A stretch of 64,000 nt of DNA from Phycisphaerales bacterium UBA854 (GTDB lineage Bacteria; Planctomycetota; Phycisphaerae; Phycisphaerales; SM1A02): positions 6,732 to 70,731 of the forward strand of contig DBGM01000037.1 in the NCBI GenBank assembly GCA_002295885.1. The letters run 5' to 3'. The position numbers and the translations under genes were made by a program. A model generated the notes under the pieces. It made no database searches, was not told the DNA's origin, and saw only the letters and a program-made list of their open reading frames with translations. Shown in pieces: positions 40,687-48,597 of the stretch. The first letter of the stretch is position 1. Every line of letters starts with the position of its first letter.

Positions 40687-42276
40687 TCATTCCCACTCGA
40701 TGGTGGCCGGAGGCTTGGAGGAGATGTCGTACACCACCCGGTTGACGCCGGGGACCTCGTTGATGATCCGATTGCTGACGATCGCCAGCACGTCGTAGGG
40801 GATCCGGGCCCAGTCGGCGGTCATGAAGTCGGACGTCTCGACCGCCCGCACGGCCACCACGGATTCGTACGTACGGCCGTCGCCCATGACGCCCACGCTC
40901 TGGACGGGCAGCAGGACGGTGAAGACCTGATCCGTGCTGCGATACAGATTGTGGGACACGATCTCCTCGAGGAGGATCTCGTCGCATTCCCGCAGCAGGT
41001 CGAGCTTGTCCCGTTCCACGGCTCCGAGGCAGCGGACGGCCAGTCCGGGGCCCGGGAAGGGATGTCGCCAGACGATGTGGGGGGGGAGTCCGAGCACTTC
41101 TCCCAGGGCACGGACTTCGTCCTTGAAGAGATCGCGCAGTGGTTCGACGAGTTCGAACTCGAGATCGTCCGGCAGCCCGCCCACGTTGTGGTGCAGTTTG
41201 ATGTTGGCGGCCTGTCCGGCGTAGCCGTGTCCGGATTCGATCACGTCGGGGTACAGGGTTCCCTGGGCGAGGAACTTGAAGTCGCCGCCGCCTTCGCCGG
41301 CGACCTCCGCAGCCGCGGTGCGGAACACCTCGATGAACCGGTGCCCGATCCGCCGTCGCTTCTCCTGTGGATCGTCGATGCCATCGAGGTCGGCGAGAAA
41401 TTCCGCCGAGGCGTCCACGACCCGCAGGTCGATGTCGAAGTGGTCACGGAAGGTCGTCTCGACGAGTTCCCGCTCGTTCTTCCGGAGCAGGCCGTTGTCC
41501 ACGAAGATGCAGGTGAGCTGTTCGCCGACCGCCTTGGCCAGCAGCGCCGCGACCACCGACGAGTCGACTCCCCCGGACAGGCCGCAGATGACGCGGCCGT
41601 CGCCGATCTGTCCCCGGACGCGGTCGCATTCGGATTCGAGGAAGTCGGCCATCCGCCACGTTCCGCGGCACTTGCAGATCTCGTACAGGAAGTTGCGCAG
41701 GACATCCACGCCGTGCGGGGTGTGCGTGACCTCCGGATGGAACTGCAGGCCGTAGAAGGGCATGGTGCGGTGCCGCACCGCCGCGTGCGGACAGGTGTCC
41801 GTCGAGGCCAGGCAGTCGAAGTCCGTGGCCAGATCCGAGACCTGGTCGCCGTGACTCATCCATACGTTCGTGGTGCTGGGGATGCTGGCCAGCAGGTCGC
41901 TGTGGTCCGTGACCGTCAGTCGGCTCCGGCCGTACTCCCTGGCCTCGGCGGCGTCCACGGGACAGCCCAGCAGGTGGCAGCCCAGCTGCATGCCGTAGCA
42001 GATGCCCAGGACAGGGATTCCGAGTTCGAACAGTCTCGGATCGCAGCGGGGGGAACCGTCCTCGTGGATGCTGGCTGGACCGCCCGAGAGGATGATGCCT
42101 TTGGGCGTGTGGGCGGCGAGTTCCTCCAGCGGCGTATCGGGCGCCATCAGGAGGCTGAATGCACCCGCCTCACGCACCCGCCGGGCGATCAGCTGGGCGT
42201 ACTGACTGCCGAAGTCGAGGATGAGGATCGTCTCGGTGTCCGCCGAAGTGCGACCGGTACCGGCGTCGGGTGGCAT
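40687..42276 (-). CDS. guaA: GMP synthase (glutamine-hydrolysing)
   Basis: GuaA converts XMP to GMP. The N-terminal glutaminase has LDFGSQYAQLIARR, SGGPASI, the nucleophile in LGICYGMQ and QFHPEVTHT. The central ATP-pyrophosphatase P-loop is GLSGGVDSSVVAALL. The C-terminal dimerisation domain ends with RVVYDISSKPPATIEWE. The 529 residues are close to the norm. AGGAG lies 6 bases before the ATG and a TATACT box 24 bases upstream. The following kinase gene starts beyond it on the same strand. Confidence 0.96.
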   Translation of the reverse strand: MPPDAGTGRTSADTETILILDFGSQYAQLIARRVREAGAFSLLMAPDTPLEELAAHTPKGIILSGGPASIHEDGSPRCDPRLFELGIPVLGICYGMQLGCHLLGCPVDAAEAREYGRSRLTVTDHSDLLASIPSTTNVWMSHGDQVSDLATDFDCLASTDTCPHAAVRHRTMPFYGLQFHPEVTHTPHGVDVLRNFLYEICKCRGTWRMADFLESECDRVRGQIGDGRVICGLSGGVDSSVVAALLAKAVGEQLTCIFVDNGLLRKNERELVETTFRDHFDIDLRVVDASAEFLADLDGIDDPQEKRRRIGHRFIEVFRTAAAEVAGEGGGDFKFLAQGTLYPDVIESGHGYAGQAANIKLHHNVGGLPDDLEFELVEPLRDLFKDEVRALGEVLGLPPHIVWRHPFPGPGLAVRCLGAVERDKLDLLRECDEILLEEIVSHNLYRSTDQVFTVLLPVQSVGVMGDGRTYESVVAVRAVETSDFMTADWARIPYDVLAIVSNRIINEVPGVNRVVYDISSKPPATIEWE

Positions 42277-42300
42277 GCGCTGCTCCTGTGGAAAGGGAGA

Positions 42301-42306
42301 AGTATA
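42301..42306 (-). promoter_or_regulatory. -10 box (TATACT) for guaA
   Basis: CGGTATACT on the minus strand lies 24 bases before the guaA ATG and just outside the 3' end of the PIN-TRAM gene. No purine riboswitch is seen in this short leader. Confidence 0.45.
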
Positions 42307-42322
42307 CCGGGTTTGCCGGGCC

Positions 42323-43459
42323 TCACTGCGTCCCGTCGGTTCCGGCAATCCTCGCGAACACCATGCGGCCGGCGCTCGTCTGCAGGGTGTTGGTCACCAC
42401 CGCCTCGACGACCCGTCCGATGGCATCGCCGCCCCCCTCGATCACCACCATGGTTCCATCGGGCAGGTAGGCGATCCCCTGGTCCGGCTCTTCGCCGGCC
42501 CGGATGATCTCCAGCGAAAGCTGTTGGCCCGGAGTCGCCGACTCCTGCATCACGATGGACAGATCGTGGAGGTTCAGCGTGCTGATGCGTCGGATCTCGG
42601 CGACCCGCAGTAGGTTCGAGTCGGTGGTCACGAGCCGGAGCTGGTTCTTCTCGGCATGGTCCATCAGGGCCTGATCGACCATGCCCTCCTTGGCATCCAG
42701 TTCCTCGATGTCGAGCCGGATCTCGGGCATCTGCTGCAGTGAACGCAGATTGGACATGCCCCGTCGGCCGCGTTCCCGCTTGAGCCGGTCACTCGAGTCT
42801 GAGAGTCGATGCAGTTCGTCGATGACGCAGCGGGGAACCATGGCGGGCGCATCGAGAAAGCCGCTCTGACAAAATGCGTTGTAGCGTCCGTCGATGAGCA
42901 CCGAGGTGTCCAGCAGCATGGGACGGATGCCGCGGATCTGCTTCGAGAACTCCACGTAGGGGATGACGAGACGAATGTCGTCGCGAGTGGAAAGCACGAG
43001 CGAGACCGCCAGGTAGCACAGGGTGATGCCGGTCGCCAGCTTGAGCAGCGTCAGATACTTCAGGGCCATGCTGGTTTCGGGGAGATCCCAGGCGTCGGCG
43101 ATGAGATCGATCAGGGCCGAGATCGCCAGCGCCGCCAGCAGACCGGCCAGAACGGCCAGATACATGGCCACGACCACCGACAGCTGCTTGCGTGGGGTCT
43201 TCAGGTCCAGGAGCACGATCAGCGTGGCAATAGCAATTGTGGCCAGGAACGGCGCCAGCGAGTCCAGCAGCGGCATTTCCATGGACTTGGGGTTGGTGAT
43301 GCTGGCGAAGGGAAGGATGGAGGCCGTGATCATCAGGACCAGGTACAGCAGCCGGACCGTGAAGAGCACCAGCGGTTTGTCCGGGGTGACGTCGTCCGGG
43401 ACGGCGAGGGGTGTGTCCAGATCGCTCGGCGGGGTGGATTTCGGTGCCTCTTGGCTCAT
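42323..43459 (-). CDS. membrane-anchored PIN-TRAM protein (YacL-like)
   Basis: This 378-residue protein has four membrane segments within residues 30-155. A PIN ribonuclease-fold domain starts at LLDTSVLIDGRYNAFCQ and includes VIDELHRLSD and LVTTDSNLLRVA. A C-terminal TRAM domain (about 315-375, GIAYLPDGTMVVIEGGG, GRVVEAVVTNTLQTSAGRM) completes it. The architecture matches Bacillus YacL. It is probably an RNA-binding or RNase protein at the membrane; activity is not shown. TACACT ends exactly 6 bases before the ATG, so a leaderless mRNA is likely. Confidence 0.9.
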   Translation of the reverse strand: MSQEAPKSTPPSDLDTPLAVPDDVTPDKPLVLFTVRLLYLVLMITASILPFASITNPKSMEMPLLDSLAPFLATIAIATLIVLLDLKTPRKQLSVVVAMYLAVLAGLLAALAISALIDLIADAWDLPETSMALKYLTLLKLATGITLCYLAVSLVLSTRDDIRLVIPYVEFSKQIRGIRPMLLDTSVLIDGRYNAFCQSGFLDAPAMVPRCVIDELHRLSDSSDRLKRERGRRGMSNLRSLQQMPEIRLDIEELDAKEGMVDQALMDHAEKNQLRLVTTDSNLLRVAEIRRISTLNLHDLSIVMQESATPGQQLSLEIIRAGEEPDQGIAYLPDGTMVVIEGGGDAIGRVVEAVVTNTLQTSAGRMVFARIAGTDGTQ

Positions 43460-43465
43460 TCTTGA

Positions 43466-43471
43466 AGTGTA
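43466..43471 (-). promoter_or_regulatory. -10 box (TACACT) for the leaderless PIN-TRAM gene
   Basis: GGTACACT, six bases, then ATG on the minus strand. It is back to back with the SRP RNA promoter. Confidence 0.45.
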
Positions 43472-43490
43472 CCAGAGGGCATCTGGCGGC

Positions 43491-43496
43491 TACCAT
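43491..43496 (+). promoter_or_regulatory. -10 box (TACCAT) for SRP RNA
   Basis: GGCTACCATGG lies 7-12 bases before the predicted 5' end of the SRP RNA at about 43503. This is the placement expected for transcription initiation. Confidence 0.45.
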
Positions 43497-43502
43497 GGAC
43501 GG

Positions 43503-43636
43503 TCGTGACGGATCGGAAGGGCGGTCGGGTCCCATGGACGCTCGGCTCGTGAACCTGGTCAGGGCTTGACCGCAGCAGCCATAAGCGACGTCGGTCGAGC
43601 CGTGGATCGCCTGGCCGCCCTTCCCATCCCTCACCG
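43503..43636 (+). ncRNA. ffs: signal recognition particle RNA (small bacterial type)
   Basis: The conserved SRP core TGAACCTGGTCAGG (43550-43563), ten bases, then AGCAGCCATAAGCG is present. A long rod supports it: GTGA (43505-43508), GGAT and GGAAGGGCGG (43515-43524) pair with CCGCCCTTCC (43615-43624), ATCC and TCAC (43631-43634), separated by C/C mismatches. CGGCTCG (43543-43549) pairs with CGAGCCG (43596-43602). The RNA is about 134 bases, with no sign of an Alu domain. The apical loop is UUGACC closed by GC pairs instead of GGAA. The position before dnaX-ybaB-recR matches Bacillus subtilis. Confidence 0.88.
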
Positions 43637-43701
43637 ATCTCGCCGGGCACCGGGGTGGTGCCTCAGACCGGAGCAGCAAGCTCCAGCAAGGAAGCAGGCC
43701 C

Positions 43702-45372
43702 GTGGGCTACACCGTACTGGCACGTCGCTACCGTTCCCGAGACTTCGAGGAAGTCGTCGGGCAGGAGCCGATCGCCAGAACCCTGACCAACGCCGTCGCA
43801 TCGGGGCGCATCGCCCACGCGTATCTCTTCTGCGGTACGCGAGGCGTGGGCAAGACGACGATGGCGCGCCTGCTCGCCCGGGAGCTCAACGTCACCGACG
43901 AACTGGTCGAGGGCGAAGCCATCTCCGATGCCATCATGCGGGGCGAGGATCTCGACGTCATCGAGATCGACGGCGCCTCCAATCGCGGTGTCCAGGAGGC
44001 GAGGGATCTGATCGCTTCTGCCGGATTGAAGCCCTCCCGCTGCCCGTACCGGATCTACATCATCGACGAAGTCCACATGCTCACCCGTGATGCATTCAAC
44101 GCCCTGTTGAAGACCATGGAGGAACCTCCGGAGCATGTGAAGTTCATCCTCTGCACCACCGAGCCCAACGACGTGCTGCAGACCATCCAGAGCCGATGCC
44201 AGCGATTCGACTTCCGGGCCATTCCGGATCATCTCATCACCGAGCATCTGCAGCGGATTCTCGCCGAGGAGGGGGTCGCCGCCGACGAGGATGCTCTGGC
44301 CCGGGTCAGTCGACTCGGTGCCGGCTCGATGCGCGATGCCCTCAGCATTCTCGACCGACTGCTCGCGGCGGATCCGGACCGGATCACCAAGGAGCTGATC
44401 GAGGAGATGCTCGGTCTGCCCGCCCAGTCCAGAATCGAATCGATGCTGGATGCGGCGCTGGCCGGCGACGCCGGGACGGCCCTCGCCATCGGGCAGGATC
44501 TCCTGCAGCAGGGGATCACCATCGAACAGGCGCTGGACAGCCTCACCGAGTCCCTGCGCACGATGCTGATCGGCATCACCTGCGGGGTCGACTCGGACAT
44601 GCTGCCTCTGAACGACGAGGCCCGCTCCGCACTCCGTACCCGACTGGAGGGGGTCGATGCCGCCGGGGTGCTGCACATGATCGCACGCTGCGAAGCCACG
44701 GCCCGGCACGCCCGGTTCACGGCCTCCTCGCGGGCGTTGTTCGATGCACTGCTCGTTCGGTTGAGCACGTCCGAGCATCTGGCGAGCATCCCCGCGCTGC
44801 TCCGGGGAGACACCGCGGCCCCGTCAAAAAAAAAAGGTAGGCGGACCGGGGTAGAGTCCTCTCCGCAGTCGACCCGCTCCGCGGTGGAAGCGCCACAGCC
44901 GACGCGTACGGCCCCGCCCCGGGCGGGCTCGAAGCCATCTCCTCCGCAGCGGTCTCCGAAGCCGCCCGCACCAAAGCAGGAAAAGGCGGCACCCGAGGTG
45001 CAGCCCGTGACCGCCGAAGGGATCTGGACGCAGGTGCTGCGCGACGCCACCTCGTCCAGTGCATTGGCCACGGTGGACGGGCTACGGGCCGTGGCGTACC
45101 GCGACGGGGTGCTCAAACTCGATCGCGAGGATTCCGGCCGCGGTGCGATATCGCCCACCCGCCGGGATGCTCTGGGTCGGCTGGTCGAACGCGTCCTTGG
45201 TCGATCGGTGCAGATCGAGGTCGGGGGCAAGCAGGAGACGGGGGGAGACCGCAAGACGGTCGAACCGATGGAGAATCAGCCCGACGTGCGTGCGGTGCTG
45301 AGGGAATTCGATGCCGTGGTCGTGGAGGTCGAGGATCCGAATCCCACCTCTTCCAGCAAGGAGAATCAATGA
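43702..45372 (+). CDS. dnaX: DNA polymerase III tau subunit (possible gamma by slippage)
   Basis: This is the clamp-loader ATPase. Walker A GTRGVGKTT is at 45-53, DEVHMLT is the Walker B region, FILCTTEPNDV is sensor 1, and QSRCQRFDF carries the arginine finger. The zinc module with four Cys that normally lies between Walker A and VIEIDGASNRG is absent; that stretch (61-85) has no Cys. After the domain III region, at codons 375-378, a run of ten A (44826-44835) encodes SKKK. Both other frames stop at once (TAG 44838-44840 and TAG 44852-44854), so slippage would give a gamma-like protein of about 379 residues. A Pro/Lys-rich linker and C-terminal domain complete the 556-residue tau form. GTG start with AAGGA upstream. 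Confidence 0.92.
   Translation: MGYTVLARRYRSRDFEEVVGQEPIARTLTNAVASGRIAHAYLFCGTRGVGKTTMARLLARELNVTDELVEGEAISDAIMRGEDLDVIEIDGASNRGVQEARDLIASAGLKPSRCPYRIYIIDEVHMLTRDAFNALLKTMEEPPEHVKFILCTTEPNDVLQTIQSRCQRFDFRAIPDHLITEHLQRILAEEGVAADEDALARVSRLGAGSMRDALSILDRLLAADPDRITKELIEEMLGLPAQSRIESMLDAALAGDAGTALAIGQDLLQQGITIEQALDSLTESLRTMLIGITCGVDSDMLPLNDEARSALRTRLEGVDAAGVLHMIARCEATARHARFTASSRALFDALLVRLSTSEHLASIPALLRGDTAAPSKKKGRRTGVESSPQSTRSAVEAPQPTRTAPPRAGSKPSPPQRSPKPPAPKQEKAAPEVQPVTAEGIWTQVLRDATSSSALATVDGLRAVAYRDGVLKLDREDSGRGAISPTRRDALGRLVERVLGRSVQIEVGGKQETGGDRKTVEPMENQPDVRAVLREFDAVVVEVEDPNPTSSSKENQ
44804..44866 (+). promoter_or_regulatory. putative programmed frameshift/slippage site in dnaX
   Basis: GGGGAG (44804-44809) stands 16 bases before A10 (44826-44835), which is followed by GGTAG. 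A possible stem GCGGA (44841-44845)/TCCGC (44862-44866) lies downstream. The parts parallel the E. coli dnaX signal (internal Shine-Dalgarno, A-rich slippery site, stem), and the A10 run alone could also cause transcript slippage as in Thermus. Confidence 0.55.
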
Positions 45373-45719
45373 TGTTCGATGGACTGAAGGGCATGGCTTC
45401 GCTGGCCGGCATGATGAAGGACCTGCCGAAGATGCAGGCACGCATGGCCGAGGTGAAGGAGCATCTGGGGGACATGAAGCTCGAGTCCGAAGTCGGGGAC
45501 GGTGTGGTCCGGGTCGTGGTCAACGGCGCGATGCAGCTCGAATCCATCGTCATCGACGAGCAGCGGATCTCGACGCTCGAGCCGGGGCAGCTTCAGGATC
45601 TGGTCCGGGTCGCGATCAACGACGGGCTCGATCGCGCGCGGGAGGCGGTCCAGGAGAAGCTGTCCTCCGTGGCCGGGGACATGGGGCTTCCGCTGCCCCC
45701 CGGTGGACTGGGGCTCTAG
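45369..45719 (+). CDS. ybaB: YbaB/EbfC family nucleoid-associated protein
   Basis: This 116-residue DNA-binding protein is of the YbaB/EbfC family. It has an N-terminal helix rich in Met/Lys (GMMKDLPKMQARMAEVKEHL), a beta core EVGDGVVRVVVNGAMQLESIVID and a C-terminal helix LQDLVRVAINDGLDRAREAVQEKLSS. The dnaX-ybaB-recR order is widely conserved in bacteria. The first ATG overlaps the dnaX stop by 4 bases, with AAGGAG upstream inside dnaX. Confidence 0.92.
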   Translation: MMFDGLKGMASLAGMMKDLPKMQARMAEVKEHLGDMKLESEVGDGVVRVVVNGAMQLESIVIDEQRISTLEPGQLQDLVRVAINDGLDRAREAVQEKLSSVAGDMGLPLPPGGLGL

Positions 45720-45733
45720 GGATTGGACTCGGC

Positions 45734-46381
45734 ATGACCACGGGACGCAGCGGGTATCCAGAACCGGTCGAGCGGTTGATCGAATCCTTCGAGCGACTGC
45801 CCGGCATCGGACGTCGCACCGCGACGCGGCTGGCCTTCCACGTACTGAAGGGGTCGCGCGAGGAGGCTCGGACCTTCAGCCGGGCCATTGAGGACACGAA
45901 GGAACGGGTCGCCTGCTGCTCGATCTGCTACCAGTTGACGGAAACCGATCCGTGCGAGATCTGCACCGATGCCCGACGCGACGCATCGACGATCCTGGTG
46001 GTCGAACAGCCTCGGGATCTCATGAGCATCGAGTCGACGGGAATCTACACCGGCGTGTACCACGTGCTCACGGGTCGGATCGACCCGCTGGCGGGCGTCG
46101 AGCCCACCGACCTGACGGTGGGGGCGTTGTTCGACCGCATCGAGGACCCGGCCCGGAACAGCCGGGGGGTCGAGGTCCGCGAGGTCATTCTCGGTCTCAA
46201 TCCCACCCTGGAAGGCGACAGCACCTCGCTCTACCTGGCCGAAGAACTGGCTCGTCGGGGCATTCGCACCTCGCGCCTCGCCCGCGGGCTGCCCAGCGGG
46301 ACCCAGTTGGAATACGCGAGCGCAGCCGTGCTGGCCGATGCCATCGAAGGTCGCCAGTCGCTCGGTGAAAGCACGTCATGA
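45734..46381 (+). CDS. recR: recombination mediator protein RecR
   Basis: RecR works with RecO/RecF to load RecA at gaps. The 215-residue protein has the helix-hairpin-helix LPGIGRRTATRLAFH, a Cys4 zinc site C62-C65-C74-C77 (CSICYQLTETDPCEIC), the TOPRIM part ILVVEQPRDLMSIESTGIYTGVYHVLTG, and the C-terminal RGIRTSRLARGLPSGTQLEYA. The ATG at 45734 begins the family sequence; the upstream frame overlaps ybaB and is discarded. Confidence 0.94.
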   Translation: MTTGRSGYPEPVERLIESFERLPGIGRRTATRLAFHVLKGSREEARTFSRAIEDTKERVACCSICYQLTETDPCEICTDARRDASTILVVEQPRDLMSIESTGIYTGVYHVLTGRIDPLAGVEPTDLTVGALFDRIEDPARNSRGVEVREVILGLNPTLEGDSTSLYLAEELARRGIRTSRLARGLPSGTQLEYASAAVLADAIEGRQSLGESTS

Positions 46382-46406
46382 TTGTCCGATTCTCCGTGTG
46401 GTGGTC

Positions 46407-46424
46407 GATTCTGCACGTAGAATC
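46407..46424 (+). promoter_or_regulatory. rpoN promoter -10 (TAGAAT) inside a perfect inverted repeat
   Basis: GATTCT, six bases, AGAATC forms a perfect 6-base inverted repeat. Its right arm contains the -10 box TAGAAT (46418-46423), 36 bases before the rpoN ATG. A protein bound here would block initiation. Confidence 0.45.
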
Positions 46425-46459
46425 GGGATGTCGCCCCCAGCCGTCCTCGGGACATCCGC

Positions 46460-47968
46460 ATGATGCAGTTTGAAACCAACCAGCAGATGAAGCTGGGCCA
46501 GCAGATGAAGCTGAGCCCGCGGATGATCCAGTCGATGGAGATCCTGCAGATGCCCCTGCTGGCCTTGCAGGAGCGGGTGGATCAGGAACTCGAATCGAAC
46601 ATCGCGTTGGACATCGCCGACGGCGACGGCAGCGGAGAGGTGGTCGACGATCGGGTCGACGACACCATTGATTCCCAGGAGATGGTGGTCGGTGAGGGGA
46701 CCGATGGGGCGGACGACTTCCAGCGTCTCGAATCGCTGGAACGCGGCTACTCGGAGGCCATGGACAACGAATACTCCTCATCCAGCTTCTCGCCCTCCCG
46801 TCAGGCCGGGGAACGGGACTGGAAGATGGACGCCATGGCGAACCTGGAGGGCCGCGGCAAGCCGCTGGCGGATCAGCTTCAGCACCAATGGACGTTCGCG
46901 GAGGTCGATCCCGAGATCGAGGCTGCGGGACTCCTGCTCATTCAGAACATCACCGACGAAGGACTGCTCGGTTCGGACCTGGAGACAATCCTCGAACAGC
47001 ATCCGGAGGCCGTGGAGCGGGGGATCACGCTCGAACGTCTCGAAGCGGCCCTGCCCATCCTCCAGCGATGGCTGGATCCGCCGGGCATCGGGGCCCGCAG
47101 CACGAAGGAGTGTCTGCTGCTTCAGGTCGAGGCCTGTCAGCAGCAGGGGGACGACTCGGAGGACTGGGAGGTCGTGGGGCGACTCATCGAGGAGCACATG
47201 GAGGATCTGGTCCAGAACCGTCTGCCGCGGATCGCGAGCGAGACGGGGCTCACCATCGATCAGGTCCGCGATGCGATGGCCCTGATGCACCGGTTGAATC
47301 TGTCCCCCGGGCGCGAACTCGTCCAGGTGGATGTCCCGCCGATCATTCCCGACGTCATCGTCGAATACGACCAGGAGGCTGATGCCTACATCGCCGCCCT
47401 CTGCGACGGGATGCTGCCTCCTCTGCGGGTCTCACCGCGGTACCGGGAGATGGCCAAGGACGATTCCCTCGACAAGGAGACCCGGGGCTTCATCAGCCGG
47501 AACGTGAGCAATGCCCAGTGGCTCATCGAATCGATCAACCAGCGATCGAACTCGCTGCTGCGGGTGGTCAACGTGGTGCTGAGCCGTCAGCGGGAGTTCT
47601 TCGATCTGGGGCCGCAGCACCTCAAGCCCATGCCGATGGTCGATGTGGCCGAGCAGCTGGGCGTCCACGTCGCGACGGTGAGCCGAGCGGTGGCCGACAA
47701 GTGGATGCAGACGCCGCGGGGGATGATCCGGCTGCGGCGGTTCTTCTCCGGCGGTACCGAGACGGAGTCGGGGCGCAACGTCAGCTGGGAGGCGGTCAAG
47801 GAGATCCTGCGTGAGATCGTCGAGGGGGAGGACCGGTCCAAGCCGCTCAGCGACGAGATGCTGGCGGTGGCCCTCAAGGAACGTGGAATCGACATCGCCC
47901 GACGCACGGTCGTCAAGTACCGGCAGCAGCTGGGAATTCCTCCGGCGCGGCTTCGCAAGCAGTTCTGA
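46460..47968 (+). CDS. rpoN: RNA polymerase sigma-54 factor
   Basis: This is the alternative sigma factor for -24/-12 promoters that need AAA+ activators. The 502-residue protein has the Gln-rich N-terminal activator region (QFETNQQMKLGQQMKLSPRM and LQMPLLALQERV), an acidic region II, the core-binding region WLDPPGIGARSTKECLLLQ, the helix-turn-helix VAEQLGVHVATVSRAVADKW, and the RpoN box ARRTVVKYR near residue 486. No enhancer-binding protein gene is in the window, and I found no convincing -24/-12 promoter here. Confidence 0.95.
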   Translation: MMQFETNQQMKLGQQMKLSPRMIQSMEILQMPLLALQERVDQELESNIALDIADGDGSGEVVDDRVDDTIDSQEMVVGEGTDGADDFQRLESLERGYSEAMDNEYSSSSFSPSRQAGERDWKMDAMANLEGRGKPLADQLQHQWTFAEVDPEIEAAGLLLIQNITDEGLLGSDLETILEQHPEAVERGITLERLEAALPILQRWLDPPGIGARSTKECLLLQVEACQQQGDDSEDWEVVGRLIEEHMEDLVQNRLPRIASETGLTIDQVRDAMALMHRLNLSPGRELVQVDVPPIIPDVIVEYDQEADAYIAALCDGMLPPLRVSPRYREMAKDDSLDKETRGFISRNVSNAQWLIESINQRSNSLLRVVNVVLSRQREFFDLGPQHLKPMPMVDVAEQLGVHVATVSRAVADKWMQTPRGMIRLRRFFSGGTETESGRNVSWEAVKEILREIVEGEDRSKPLSDEMLAVALKERGIDIARRTVVKYRQQLGIPPARLRKQF

Positions 47969-47974
47969 TCGAAA

Positions 47975-48547
47975 TTACGACGCGTCCTCGATCTCGGACA
48001 TCTTCTGGGTGCAGATGTCGTCGATCCGCTTGGTGACGTCCTTGGTCAGGTCGTCGATGTTGGACTTGGAGATCTTTCCGAGATCCTCGGAGAACGGGTT
48101 GCTCTTGTCCTTGATCATGGCGTCGATCTTCTTGACCGCGTCGCGCCGCTCGTTGCGGATCGCGACCTTGGAGTCCTCGGAGAGCTTCTTGACCTGTCCC
48201 GCGAGCTGCTTGCGACGTTCCGCGGAGGGAGGCGGGAGGTGGATGCGAATCGCGTCGCCTTCGACCGAGGGGTTCAGGCCAAGGTCGGTCGACTCCAGCG
48301 CCTTGGCGATGGAGTTCTTCGTGGTCGGGTCGAATGGCTTTACGAGGATCTGGGTCGGTTCGGGCACGCTGACCCCGGCGACGTCGCGCAGGTCGCACAT
48401 GGATCCGTAGCATTCGACCTTGAGGAACTCGACCAGTGCCGTGCTGGCGCGTCCGGTCCGGATGCCCCGGAGTTCGAGCTCGAAGTGCTCGATGGTCTTG
48501 TCCATCTTGGTCGTCGATTCGCGGAGGACGTCGTCACTCATCGTCAT
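47975..48547 (-). CDS. frr: ribosome recycling factor
   Basis: Frr splits post-termination ribosomes with EF-G. The protein has 188-190 residues (ATG at 48541 or 48547) with the family pattern MDKTIEHFELELRGIRTGRAS, VPEPTQILVKPFDP, AIRIHLPPPSAERRKQLAGQVKK and AVKKIDAMIKDK. It follows pyrH on the same strand with a 50-base gap, the standard pyrH-frr order. rpsB and tsf are not upstream, where another gene on the opposite strand begins. Confidence 0.95.
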   Translation of the reverse strand: MTMSDDVLRESTTKMDKTIEHFELELRGIRTGRASTALVEFLKVECYGSMCDLRDVAGVSVPEPTQILVKPFDPTTKNSIAKALESTDLGLNPSVEGDAIRIHLPPPSAERRKQLAGQVKKLSEDSKVAIRNERRDAVKKIDAMIKDKSNPFSEDLGKISKSNIDDLTKDVTKRIDDICTQKMSEIEDAS

Positions 48548-48597
48548 GTTCCTTGCCGGTCACCGGTGCTGGGACGGGCGTTCGTGTCTCGTGGCGA

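Noticed and set aside
40681..42507. 608-codon open frame opposite guaA
   Set aside because: It is a shadow of guaA, with no motif and no start signal.
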